From Rhodococcus sp. PAMC28707 (lineage in GTDB: Bacteria > Actinomycetota > Actinomycetes > Mycobacteriales > Mycobacteriaceae): a stretch of 64,000 nt of DNA. Positions within the stretch are counted from its first letter, which is position 1. Each line of letters opens with the position of its first letter. A program made the position numbers and the translations under genes. Of the stretch, positions 1 to 8,516 are shown piece by piece. The stretch lies in NCBI RefSeq assembly GCF_004795915.1, contig NZ_CP039253.1, positions 1,488,001 through 1,552,000 of the forward strand, in the 5' to 3' direction. The notes under the pieces were generated by a model that saw nothing but the letters and a program-made list of their open reading frames with translations, was not told the origin of the DNA and did no database searches.

Positions 1-627
1 CGTCAACGTCAACACTGCCGAGATCATGTCGCGGTTCGGCTGGGCAGGCATGAATACTGTGAGCTGTCGGAGCACCGGTGGCAGGAACTCGGAGATCGTT
101 CGCGGTATCGACGGCGCCCCGGTGTAATCGACTCGGGCGTCGAGGAGTCGCAGCTGCGCGTCGACGGCATTCGGGCAGAAGCCGGCGTCGGGAATCAGCG
201 TCGACGCGAGATCGAGGGTCACCGCTCCGCCGACAACTGGAACTGCCGCCAGCGGGATGGAGATAGGGATCGTCGGCGCGTCGCGCGCGAGCGCGACGCG
301 TGAGATGGGCCGGTTGCCGGACTCCACATCGATCCAACCTCGATCGAGCCAGGCCGGGACGGTGAGCACGGCGTTCAACGACGACGGCGTGGTACCCGGT
401 GGCACCGGCACGGTGACCTGAGCACGGCCACTCTGCCCATTCAGTGCAATCGGACCACCTAGGCCGGTTTCGCTGAGGGACAGCGAGATCGGGGCTGTCT
501 CTTCCGAGTCCGCGTCCTGCGCTTGCGCGATTCCAGGTACGGAGGAAAGGACCATAATCGCAACGATCCCACTGATTGCGGCTATTCGAGCAGTACAGCG
601 TGAAGGCACACCAATAGTCGACGACAT
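1..627 (-). CDS. Secreted BcsB-like protein, 3' part outside window
   Basis: The reading frame starts at an ATG at 627 and runs off the left edge, giving 209 residues. The N-terminus is a signal peptide: a short basic start, a hydrophobic stretch near residues 14-30, then an AQA-type cleavage region. The mature part alternates short beta-like segments with a conserved-looking FCPN cysteine near residue 150. This pattern resembles the beta-sandwich modules of BcsB, the periplasmic partner of cellulose synthase. The call rests on that pattern and on the divergent glycosidase next door. It could be another secreted beta-rich protein. Confidence 0.45.
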   Translation of the reverse strand, partial: MSSTIGVPSRCTARIAAISGIVAIMVLSSVPGIAQAQDADSEETAPISLSLSETGLGGPIALNGQSGRAQVTVPVPPGTTPSSLNAVLTVPAWLDRGWIDVESGNRPISRVALARDAPTIPISIPLAAVPVVGGAVTLDLASTLIPDAGFCPNAVDAQLRLLDARVDYTGAPSIPRTISEFLPPVLRQLTVFMPAQPNRDMISAVLTLT

Positions 628-910
628 CAAATAGTCCGGCCCTTTAGGTGGAAGTGGCATCTCTCGAGAATTATTATGACCGATCAGGAGTGAACAGTCC
701 TCGATGTTTATCGAATTTATCGTTACCCGCGATGACCAGGTGAAGGGACCCCTGAAAGCGCGCAGATAAACAATCCCCGCGACCAGTATGGTTGGAATTG
801 CGGGGTGGAAGAATAATTTCGACGGAGATTTCCCGATAAGTGCCGGTCGATATGCCATTCAACGGGAGCGAATGTACCGGTTGTCAATACACAGGCCTAT
901 CATCTGCGTT
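628..910. promoter_or_regulatory. Divergent promoter region between the BcsB-like and GH5 genes
   Basis: This 283-base gap separates two divergent starts and must hold both promoters. It is more AT-rich than the flanks, especially around 660-730. I see no riboswitch, palindrome or repeat that I can name. Confidence 0.4.
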
Positions 911-2032
911 ATGCCCAGCACGGTTCGTTTTCGTCGAGTCGCCGCCGCGGCACTCGCTGGACTACTCGTCACCGTCACCGGTGCAGTACCGACAGACGCT
1001 GCGCCGTCGCCGGAAGCTCGGGTGAGCGCGGACGCCGACGGTCTGACACTCGACGGCGCACCGTGGTGGCCGACGGGATTCAATGCCTACCAGCTGGCGA
1101 CGGATTGGTCGGTCAATGCCGGGTGCGGGGCCATGGTCGATCTCGACAGCTACTTCGCGGCCCTGCCTGCACACTCGCTGACGCGCTTCGACGCGTTTCA
1201 AGCTCTCGCGATCAACCGCTTCACCGGCACCCTCGACTTCGGTCCCATGGACGCAGTCTTCGCCGCGGCCGAAGCGCACGATCAACTTCTGATCCCAGTC
1301 TTGTCACCGCAGGACGGGGCGTGCGAAGACAACGCCTTCAAGGACCGACAGTGGTACATCGACGGCTGGACGACACCACCGCCCTCCCCCACCCCAACTG
1401 CACTTCTGAGCTTCGAGGAGTGGGCCGACACTGCCGTCACGCGCTGGAAGGCCTCACCCGCACTTGCCGCGTGGGAACTCGTCGGCGAACCGGAAACGAG
1501 CACCTGTACGGACGCGAACTGCTCCTGGGACAAACGAACCTGCGCCTCCGACGCAGATGACGTTCTACGCAATTTCTTCGATACCGCCGGCGCACGGGTG
1601 CGCACCCTCGATTCTCGAACCTTGATCACCGCCGGGCTCACGGGCGGTGGCCAATGTGGAAGCCAAGGCGACGAATACCGTTATCTGGCAGAGTCACCCA
1701 ACGTCGATGTTCTCCAGTACCACGACTACGGCGCCGACGGGGTAGCACTGCCCGGCGATCAGTGGAACGGACTCCAGCGTCGGATCACGCAAACGGCAGA
1801 GGTCGGCAAGCCCCTCGTGGTGGCCGAGATCGGCGAACTCGCGGGGTCCTGCGCGGCGACGGCAGATCGTGCCGCACACATCGGTGCGAAGATGGACGGT
1901 CAACGGGCTGCAGGTACCGCTGGGGCACTGCTGTGGGCATTCGTTCCGGATGCGAGACCGACAGAGTGCACGTTCGACATCGGGCCGAGCGATCCACTGT
2001 GGCGGGTCCTCGATGAGAGAACCCCGAACTAG
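911..2032 (+). CDS. Secreted glycoside hydrolase, GH5 / cellulase-like
   Basis: A 373-residue protein if translation starts at the ATG at 911. That start gives a clean signal peptide (MPSTVRFRR, an alanine- and valine-rich core, then a TDAAP cleavage region). An in-frame start at 788 would put about 40 unlikely residues in front. The mature part reads as a clan-A TIM-barrel glycosidase: ELVGEPE (about residue 193) fits the acid/base Glu after strand 4, and VVAEIGE (about residue 305) fits the nucleophile Glu after strand 7. Several paired cysteines fit an exported enzyme. The substrate is a beta-glucan or beta-mannan by family. The divergent BcsB-like gene hints at a polysaccharide role. Confidence 0.65.
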   Translation: MPSTVRFRRVAAAALAGLLVTVTGAVPTDAAPSPEARVSADADGLTLDGAPWWPTGFNAYQLATDWSVNAGCGAMVDLDSYFAALPAHSLTRFDAFQALAINRFTGTLDFGPMDAVFAAAEAHDQLLIPVLSPQDGACEDNAFKDRQWYIDGWTTPPPSPTPTALLSFEEWADTAVTRWKASPALAAWELVGEPETSTCTDANCSWDKRTCASDADDVLRNFFDTAGARVRTLDSRTLITAGLTGGGQCGSQGDEYRYLAESPNVDVLQYHDYGADGVALPGDQWNGLQRRITQTAEVGKPLVVAEIGELAGSCAATADRAAHIGAKMDGQRAAGTAGALLWAFVPDARPTECTFDIGPSDPLWRVLDERTPN

Positions 2033-2107
2033 CCACTTGCACATGCAAGCCTCGAGAATTCATACTCGAACTAACATTTGTAGGTGTACAACCATCGGGC
2101 GGTCCAT

Positions 2108-3532
2108 ATGACAGAGTCTTCGTCACAGCGCCGATACCTCGTGCTCGGCATCTGCTGCCTCAGTCTCTTCCTGGTCAGCATCGACAACACCATCGTCAAC
2201 GTCGCGCTTCCGTCGATTCGGGCCGAGCTCGACTCCTCGGTATCCGGTCTCCAATGGATCATCGACGCGTACACCCTCGTCCTGGCTTCGCTGTTGATGC
2301 TCGGCGGCTCTTCCGCGGATCGTTTCGGGCGCAAGAAGATCTTCATGATCGGCACCGGATCCTTCATCACCGGATCGCTACTGTGCAGTGTCGCGCCGTC
2401 ACTGGGCTGGTTGGTGGCATTCCGCATGATTCAGGCCGTCGGCGGATCGATGATGAATCCGGTCGCAATGTCGATCATCACCAACACGTTCGACAACCCC
2501 AAGGAACGCGCAGGCGCGATCGGCGTCTGGGGTGGAGTCGTCGGCGTGTCGATGGCCGCGGGGCCGTTGCTGGGCGGGGCGCTCGTGACGTCGGCAGGGT
2601 GGCAGTCGATCTTCTGGGTGAACGTCCCGATCGGACTTCTCGCGTTGGCACTGACGTGGAAGTACATCCCGGAATCCAAGGCACTCCATGCGCGCAAGTT
2701 CGATCCCGCGGGTCAGATCCTCATGATCGCGTTGCTCGCCGGTCTGGTGTTCACGATCATCGAGGGATCGGCAAAGGGCTGGACCTCCCCACTCATCCTC
2801 ACGACGGGCGCGGTGACCCTCGCATCACTCGTCGGGCTGATCCTGACGGAGTCCAGACGCACCGAACCGCTCATCGAATTGTCGTTCTTTCGCAGCGTCC
2901 CGTTCAGCGGCGCCACGATCATCGCCGTGTGCTCCTTCGCATCGCTGGGTGGCTTTCTGTTCCTCAACACCTTGTACCTGCAGGACGTCCGCGGCTACTC
3001 CCCACTGCACGCCGGCCTGTACACGTTGCCGATGGCCTTGATGACCCTCGTTTTCGCCCCGATCTCCGGACGTATCACCGGATCCCGCGGGCCGCGCATC
3101 TCACTGGTGGTCGCCGGGGTCGGTTTCATCGTCTCTGCCACGATGCTCACCCGCCTGACTGCGGACACGTCCTTCGGCTGGCTTGCGGTGTCGTACATCA
3201 TTTTCGGTATCGGCTTCGGTGTGGTGAACGCCCCCATCACCAACACCGCGATATCGGGCATGCCACGCAGTCAGGCCGGCGTTGCATCCGCGATCGCATC
3301 GACGAGCCGACAGATCGGCCAATCGCTCGGAGTCGCGGTCGTCGGATCGATTGTGACCGCAGGTCTGGTCGGCAGCTTCGAGGACGGTTTCATCGACGCT
3401 GCGCGACCGGCCTGGACAGTCATGCTGTGCGCCGGTGTCGTGGTTCTGATTCTGGCGGTCGTCACCACCGGAGGGTGGGCGCGCGGTACCGCGCACGCCG
3501 TCGCCTCCCGCTCGAAGGAGCTGGTCTCGTGA
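2108..3532 (+). CDS. MFS drug transporter, 14-helix DHA2 (EmrB/QacA-like)
   Basis: About 474 residues from the ATG at 2108 (MTESSSQ). An in-frame start at 2084 would add eight residues. The protein is hydrophobic throughout, with some 14 membrane segments. SIDNTIVNVALPSI in helix 1 is the DHA2 signature, and ADRFGRKKIF is the loop 2-3 MFS motif. A later SRQIGQSLGVAVVGSI segment is also typical of the subfamily. Proton-driven export of drugs or other hydrophobic compounds is the family role. The stop overlaps the MarR start, so the two genes are translationally coupled and probably form a regulated efflux pair. Confidence 0.9.
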   Translation: MTESSSQRRYLVLGICCLSLFLVSIDNTIVNVALPSIRAELDSSVSGLQWIIDAYTLVLASLLMLGGSSADRFGRKKIFMIGTGSFITGSLLCSVAPSLGWLVAFRMIQAVGGSMMNPVAMSIITNTFDNPKERAGAIGVWGGVVGVSMAAGPLLGGALVTSAGWQSIFWVNVPIGLLALALTWKYIPESKALHARKFDPAGQILMIALLAGLVFTIIEGSAKGWTSPLILTTGAVTLASLVGLILTESRRTEPLIELSFFRSVPFSGATIIAVCSFASLGGFLFLNTLYLQDVRGYSPLHAGLYTLPMALMTLVFAPISGRITGSRGPRISLVVAGVGFIVSATMLTRLTADTSFGWLAVSYIIFGIGFGVVNAPITNTAISGMPRSQAGVASAIASTSRQIGQSLGVAVVGSIVTAGLVGSFEDGFIDAARPAWTVMLCAGVVVLILAVVTTGGWARGTAHAVASRSKELVS

Positions 3533-3948
3533 ACGCCCCCGATGTCTGGTCCGACCTACGCAAGCTCGTTCTCGAGGTATCCGATCCACACCGCGCCGTC
3601 GTCGCCGCAACCGGAGAGAGCTTCTTCAGAACGAAAGTTCTCCGACAGCTCCTGCACGGACCACTCTCGGCGGGCGAACTCGCCGAACAGCTCGGCTCCG
3701 ATCCGCCGTACCTGTCGATCGCTCTTCGTGACCTGGAGGCCAGAGGCCACCTCGAACGCACGGAGGACCCGCTCGACCGACGTCGACGCGTCGTTGCACT
3801 CACCGACTCCGGGCGTGAACTCGCGCGCGTGGCGAACGAGGTCCTTCGAACACCGCCTGCGGCCCTGACCGCTCTGAGCGAGGCAGAGCTCGCTATCTTG
3901 GCGCGGATTCTGTCCTCGCTACTCGGCGACTCGGTCACGTCTGCGTAG
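3529..3948 (+). CDS. MarR-type winged-helix regulator
   Basis: A 139-residue protein starting at a GTG that overlaps the exporter stop (GTGA), with AAGGAG at 3515-3520 as ribosome binding site. A winged helix-turn-helix spans about residues 30-100: LSAGELAEQLGSDPPYLSIA is the recognition helix-turn-helix and DPLDRRRRVVALTDSGREL is the wing. The C-terminal helix would dimerise. Coupling to the MFS gene suggests it represses the pair in response to a transported ligand. No operator is evident upstream of 2108. Confidence 0.8.
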   Translation: MNAPDVWSDLRKLVLEVSDPHRAVVAATGESFFRTKVLRQLLHGPLSAGELAEQLGSDPPYLSIALRDLEARGHLERTEDPLDRRRRVVALTDSGRELARVANEVLRTPPAALTALSEAELAILARILSSLLGDSVTSA

Positions 3949-3963
3949 GCGTGCAAGCACCCG

Positions 3964-4914
3964 TCAGTCTTCGTAGGTGACGACGATGTCCTGAAACCCC
4001 TTGTTCCGCTGCGCTTCTGCCTGGCCGGTGTAGGACTTCTTGTCACCCTCGGTGAGTTCGACATTATCGGTGAACGGCGTCAGTAGCGCACGGGGATGCA
4101 GTCCGTCGACTCGAACGGCATTGATCTCGATACAGAGAACGATGAGTACCGATGCTATATAAAGGAATCCGAGCAAGCCGAGCACGATCGCGAAGACTCC
4201 GTTACTGGTGCTGACGTTGCCCACCACATATCGGATGTAGATTCCCCCGAACGCTTGCAATGCCTGCCAGAGCACTGCGGCGACGATTGCCCCCGGCAGT
4301 ACGTTCCGGAGGGTCAGCGGGCGGGGCGTTCCGATTCTGAACGCTGCGGAGAAGACCACGGCGTTGACTGCGACGGCGCCGATCAGGGCCAGCGTGCCAC
4401 CTGCAAACCCGAAGACGCCGGACGATGCAACGGCGTTGAGAACGGTCAGTCCGATGATGGCCGTACCCACAGTGCTGAGCAGCAGTAGACCCCGCAGTCG
4501 TGCCCGCAGCGGGTCCGGCTGCTCGTTGCGCGGAACGGACCAAGCGGTGTTCATCGCGTACTGCGCGGCGAGCGAGATGCCGAGCCCGCCGTAGAGCGAG
4601 CCGACAATTCCGATGACAATCGCCGTCACACCACCGCTGAGACGGTCCGGTTCGCCGAGTTGATCTCCGATGACGGGTATCTGACTCATCGCCGAGTCGA
4701 GAATGCTGGCCTGCAGGTCCGGATTACCGGCAAGCACGATGCCCAGCAGCGTGGTGAACAAGAGCAGTAGCGGAAACAGCGACAAGAACGCGTAGTACGC
4801 GATCAGGGCGGCGAGATATCCGCCACGGTCGTCGAGGAATTTGTAGACCACTGCCAGCGGAAATCCTGCCGATGGATGCCTTCTTTGAAACTCGTCCATT
4901 CGCGCCAGCATCAT
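3964..4914 (-). CDS. YihY/BrkB family inner-membrane protein
   Basis: About 316 residues from the ATG pair near 4914. In-frame starts at 4977 (ATG) and 4983 (GTG) would add some 20 polar residues that look unlike the family. The sequence RRHPSAGFPLAVVYKF followed by DRGGYLAALIAYYAFLSLFPLLLL is the family signature. Six membrane helices are visible. The family was once called RNase BN, but no RNase activity is established and the function is unknown. It converges on the MarR gene, with 15 bases between stops. Confidence 0.85.
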   Translation of the reverse strand: MMLARMDEFQRRHPSAGFPLAVVYKFLDDRGGYLAALIAYYAFLSLFPLLLLFTTLLGIVLAGNPDLQASILDSAMSQIPVIGDQLGEPDRLSGGVTAIVIGIVGSLYGGLGISLAAQYAMNTAWSVPRNEQPDPLRARLRGLLLLSTVGTAIIGLTVLNAVASSGVFGFAGGTLALIGAVAVNAVVFSAAFRIGTPRPLTLRNVLPGAIVAAVLWQALQAFGGIYIRYVVGNVSTSNGVFAIVLGLLGFLYIASVLIVLCIEINAVRVDGLHPRALLTPFTDNVELTEGDKKSYTGQAEAQRNKGFQDIVVTYED

Positions 4915-5083
4915 CGGTCGAATCCAGCCATGCTTGTCACACTCCTTCGCCGCGCCACTCGCGACCGGATCACACATACCCACTGCTCATCCATCCAACA
5001 CCGCCACCGACCAGGACCGTCGGACGGCTCTGGCACCATCGAGGACATGAGAGCTGTGACTAGCGCTGGAGCTGGGAGGCAGG

Positions 5084-5371
5084 GTGAGTGACGACCGCGA
5101 GTACACCGAGGATGGACACTTCATCGTGATCGAGGGTCGACGCTGGAGAGCGACCGACCCTTCCATTCCCGAGGACCGCAACGCCGAACTACGGTCGATT
5201 CTCATGGCTTGGCGACGCAACGTTCGCTCCACCGGGGGCGCCGCCGCCTCCCGCGCGGGGGTGCAGGCCGCGAAAGTCGCTTTGGGAGAACGTGGCACAC
5301 CGTGGTGGGAGCAGTCGGAATCCGAGCGGCGGGCCAGGTGGGAGAAGGACGTCCCGCGACCGGGCGCGTGA
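5084..5371 (+). CDS. Small conserved actinobacterial protein
   Basis: A 95-residue soluble protein with a GTG start and GGAGG four bases upstream. The segment FIVIEGRRWRATDPSIPEDRNAELRS and the later KVALGERGTPWWEQ resemble a short actinobacterial family often mis-annotated as 'biopolymer transporter Tol'. It has no membrane segment and no link to Tol. The function is unknown. It stands alone between the YihY gene and an LLM oxidoreductase. Confidence 0.7.
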   Translation: MSDDREYTEDGHFIVIEGRRWRATDPSIPEDRNAELRSILMAWRRNVRSTGGAAASRAGVQAAKVALGERGTPWWEQSESERRARWEKDVPRPGA

Positions 5372-5438
5372 CCAGCCGGCCGTAAGGTCGCTAGGGAAAG
5401 CGTCGCGTGGCACGAGCATCTGGAGCACCTGAATCGAC

Positions 5439-6443
5439 ATGGAACTAGTTTCTTCACTACCCGCCGATACCCCTCTGCACCAGGTTGCAGAACGCGTCAG
5501 GCGCATAGAGGATCTCGGTTTCGACACCGTGCACATCTCCGAAACCGTTCGAGATCCGTTCGCGGTCGCTGCGTTGGCCGTCGAGCACAGCTCCACCCTC
5601 GTCGTCCGGACGTCGATGGTGGTGGCGTTTGCGCGTAGCCCGATGGTGACGGCGTTGGCGGCCTGGGATTTGGCGAGCTTCTCCGGTGGCCGGTTCCAGT
5701 TGGGGTTGGCGACTCAGGTGCGGGGGAACATCGTCGGGCGGTATTCGATGCCATGGACGGACCCTGTTGCGCAACTACGGGACTATGTCGGCGCTGTTCG
5801 AGCGATCTTCGTAGCCTTCCGCGACTCGAGCGCATTGGATTACCAGGGCACGCATTACACCTTCGATCGCTTGCAACCTTATTTCAATCCGGGTCCGATC
5901 GACATCCCATCTCCAGAAATATGGACGGGCGGAGTCAATGCGCGGATGTGCATGCTCGCAGGCGAGATTGCCGACGGCTTTGTCGCTCATCCCACGAGTT
6001 CGCATCCGAAGGTACTCGAACAGATCACCATTCCCCATCTCGAACGTGCCGGTCGAAGGCCTCGCATCATCGCGGTCCCGAAGACGATCACCGGCCGCGA
6101 TGCGGCCACGGTCGCATCGGCACGGGAGCCTACGCGAAAAGAACTTGCGTTTCTGTACTCCACCCCGGCATACCGCGTTGCTCTCGATGCGCTCGGACTG
6201 TCCGAGGTCGGCGAGAAGCTGACCGCCATGTCCCGCGCGGGTGACTGGGCTGATCTCGCTGATGTAATTACCGATGACGTACTGGACGTGCTGGTCACGC
6301 AATGCACGTACGCGGAACTGCCTGCAGCGCTTGCATCGAAGTACGAGAATCTTTGCGACGGTATCGCTTTGGCAGTTCCATTGGATCGTGCCGATGACGG
6401 GGAGTTTCGGAAAATGTGCACGGAGCTTCGAGTTCCGAAGTAA
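5439..6443 (+). CDS. LLM-class flavin-dependent oxidoreductase (F420 type likely)
   Basis: A 334-residue protein of the bacterial luciferase-like TIM-barrel superfamily. Visible family features are VRRIEDLGFDTVHISE near the start, GGRFQLGLATQVRGNIVGRY around residues 87-106, and PSEIWTGGVN-like and AGEIADGF segments in the second half. In actinobacteria these proteins commonly use F420H2 rather than FMN, but the sequence does not settle the cofactor. The substrate is unknown. The gene is monocistronic and converges on the DUF389 gene 12 bases downstream. Confidence 0.85.
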   Translation: MELVSSLPADTPLHQVAERVRRIEDLGFDTVHISETVRDPFAVAALAVEHSSTLVVRTSMVVAFARSPMVTALAAWDLASFSGGRFQLGLATQVRGNIVGRYSMPWTDPVAQLRDYVGAVRAIFVAFRDSSALDYQGTHYTFDRLQPYFNPGPIDIPSPEIWTGGVNARMCMLAGEIADGFVAHPTSSHPKVLEQITIPHLERAGRRPRIIAVPKTITGRDAATVASAREPTRKELAFLYSTPAYRVALDALGLSEVGEKLTAMSRAGDWADLADVITDDVLDVLVTQCTYAELPAALASKYENLCDGIALAVPLDRADDGEFRKMCTELRVPK

Positions 6444-6455
6444 TTCGTGGCGAGC

Positions 6456-7415
6456 TCAGCGACTCCGGAAGCGGTCTATGGCGGCAGCGCGACGAGCAGA
6501 AAGTCGTGCCCAGACGCTCTGCTGAATTGCCAGAGTGGCCCAGCCTGCCAACGCCATACCGGTGATATTGAGCAGCAACTGAAGAGTGCTGCCCCAAATT
6601 TCCGTACCAACCCCGAACGCTATTCCGAGCGCGACGTTTCCGGCGGCAGGCACCGTGGTCACCGAGATGAACACCCCGGACAACCCACCCGTCTTCGCCG
6701 AGGTGATGGACAGAACCCCTGCTGCTGCCGCGATGACTGCCACGATGAACGACCATTTGTCCGGTGAGTAGATGAAAGCGGTGCTCGGTCGAGGTCCTGT
6801 GACGTCATCGATGACCACCCAGCCCACCGCGCGCGCCACAAGTACGAAGAGAGTGGTCGTAGCGATCGAGAGAACGAATCCAATCACGAGGGTCCTGCTC
6901 GCACGGACCAGCAGCGTAGGTCGTTTTCGCACCAGCGCGACACCGAGAGCTGCGATAGCCCCGAACTCCGGGCCGAGAACCATTGCACCGATTATCAGGA
7001 TCTGCGAATCGATGATGATCGCGATCGATGCGAGCAGCGTGGCCATGCCCATGAAACTCAGGTAAGTCCAATTCAGTTCTGTGTCGTCGTACGACCGCTG
7101 CGCCACATCCGCCCACACCACCGAGTCTGCGCTACTGCCCGGTGTTCGCTTTTCTGCTTCGAATCCCGAGCGCGAGAGCCAACTACGAACCGGCTCGATA
7201 TGAATGCTGCCATCCTGATGCACTCCGAGATCGCGTAGGAAGTCGATGATCTCGTTCGCTCCCTCCCGCGCTATATCGGCGACGACTAGGTCGCCGACAG
7301 GTTCGACGGAAGCCTCGCGTGTCACCGCGATACCGCTGACAGCGGGACTGTCGACAAGACATGCGAGCACGTCCTGAGTCAGCATCGAAGGCGAGAGGAT
7401 ACGCAGGTGCAGCAT
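6456..7415 (-). CDS. DUF389 membrane protein
   Basis: About 319 residues from MLHLRIL at 7415. In-frame starts up to 7487 exist but add a tail unlike the family. A soluble alpha/beta N-terminal domain (about 110 residues) is followed by six membrane segments. The segment TYLSFMGMATLLASIAIIID and the motif GAMVLGPEFGAIAALG are DUF389 hallmarks. The function is unproven. The divergent gene at 7608 leaves about 190 bases for promoters. Confidence 0.85.
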   Translation of the reverse strand: MLHLRILSPSMLTQDVLACLVDSPAVSGIAVTREASVEPVGDLVVADIAREGANEIIDFLRDLGVHQDGSIHIEPVRSWLSRSGFEAEKRTPGSSADSVVWADVAQRSYDDTELNWTYLSFMGMATLLASIAIIIDSQILIIGAMVLGPEFGAIAALGVALVRKRPTLLVRASRTLVIGFVLSIATTTLFVLVARAVGWVVIDDVTGPRPSTAFIYSPDKWSFIVAVIAAAAGVLSITSAKTGGLSGVFISVTTVPAAGNVALGIAFGVGTEIWGSTLQLLLNITGMALAGWATLAIQQSVWARLSARRAAAIDRFRSR

Positions 7416-7607
7416 GCCCATATTCTGCGCACAGCCCGGACAGACCCCAGCATCGACTCCCTCTCGGTTCACCCTCGGTAGACGCATTCGGGCAGTCGCT
7501 TTCGATCGACCACAAGCTTGCGCCTACTTGCGTTATTGCGCAAGTAAGAATACCGTCAATCTACGTAGTGCAATAATGCAAAACTCAACAATCAGTGGAG
7601 GTCCGCG

Positions 7608-8471
7608 ATGAGGACTCGATACCGGCATGCGGAACACTCCGCTTCGGGCGCTCCTGGCGCCATGACCGTGGTCGGAGTACACGAATCCTCCCAGCGAGCA
7701 CGGCAAACCGACGGTTCGATTCGCGGCTGGGTTGCGATGGAGGAGTACGCCGCCATCATCGAGAACCTCACGTCACTGCGTGTGACACGACTTCCGCTGG
7801 CCGACTGCACCGAGACCGACATCGTCGATCGCCTGTGCGCGGTCGACGCGAACGTCGGTATCGCCCTGGTGGTCGGATCGAACGCAGCACACTCCGAAGC
7901 GATCGCTCGTCGCGTCGACGTGCGGGGCGGCCCGACTGTCGTCACCGAGATCGACCTCGCTACCGCTGCGATGGCAGCGTCGGTCGTCTCCACGCTGGGC
8001 CAACGCGGTATTTCCCCCAGCCGTGGGCGAGTGATCATCGCCTGCCCCGAACGCGCACCACTACTGGGTCCAGCGCTCATCGAATGTGGAGTCGGAAGCG
8101 TCACCAGTTGGAGTAACCATGACGCGCAGGACTTTTCGCTGAGGCGCCTGATCTCACACAACGATGTTCTGGTCGACCTGTCCGACGCGGAAAACCGTAT
8201 CGGTGACGAGATGGAACGCACGATCACCATCGACTCGGATCCTGTGCCGGCCGCCTCACTTGCGTTGCCTGGCCTGTTCGACGCCCTCTCTCGGCGAGCA
8301 CCTACCCGCGTCGACGCGTCGGTCCTGGTGGCCTGCGCTCGGGCACTCGCCGTGCTTTCGCCCCGCGGCAAACTCCTGCCCGACCTCGACCAACCACTCT
8401 TGACCACGACAGTCGCCCGCTACGCCGGCCGGGCACTGGATCTCGTCGAACGTCTTCAGTACAGCCGGTGA
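7608..8471 (+). CDS. Divergent malic-enzyme-like protein of unknown activity
   Basis: A 287-residue protein with GGAGG about eight bases before the ATG. I do not recognise a close family. The second half follows the order of the NAD-binding domain of malic enzymes. A Rossmann-like stretch at about residues 137-190 leads to a segment starting LALPGLFDALSRRA that matches the FPGIF region, then a LLPDLDQPLLTTTVARYAGRA end that matches the LPDPLDPRV region. The catalytic Tyr, Lys and acidic metal-ligand motifs of the malic enzyme N-terminus are not visible. It precedes pckG by 45 bases and may be cotranscribed with it. A regulatory or structural role is inference. Confidence 0.5.
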   Translation: MRTRYRHAEHSASGAPGAMTVVGVHESSQRARQTDGSIRGWVAMEEYAAIIENLTSLRVTRLPLADCTETDIVDRLCAVDANVGIALVVGSNAAHSEAIARRVDVRGGPTVVTEIDLATAAMAASVVSTLGQRGISPSRGRVIIACPERAPLLGPALIECGVGSVTSWSNHDAQDFSLRRLISHNDVLVDLSDAENRIGDEMERTITIDSDPVPAASLALPGLFDALSRRAPTRVDASVLVACARALAVLSPRGKLLPDLDQPLLTTTVARYAGRALDLVERLQYSR

Positions 8472-8516
8472 ACACACCGAATCACTGGAACTCTATGCCA
8501 CCTCGGAGGGACACCC

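Noticed and set aside
628..910. Riboswitch (cyclic dinucleotide type) between the first two genes
   Set aside because: The conserved GEMM or ydaO core sequences are not present.
2254..3948. 564-codon open frame across the MFS and MarR genes
   Set aside because: The part before 3529 is a shadow of the MFS gene, rich in Arg and His. Only the MarR part is kept.
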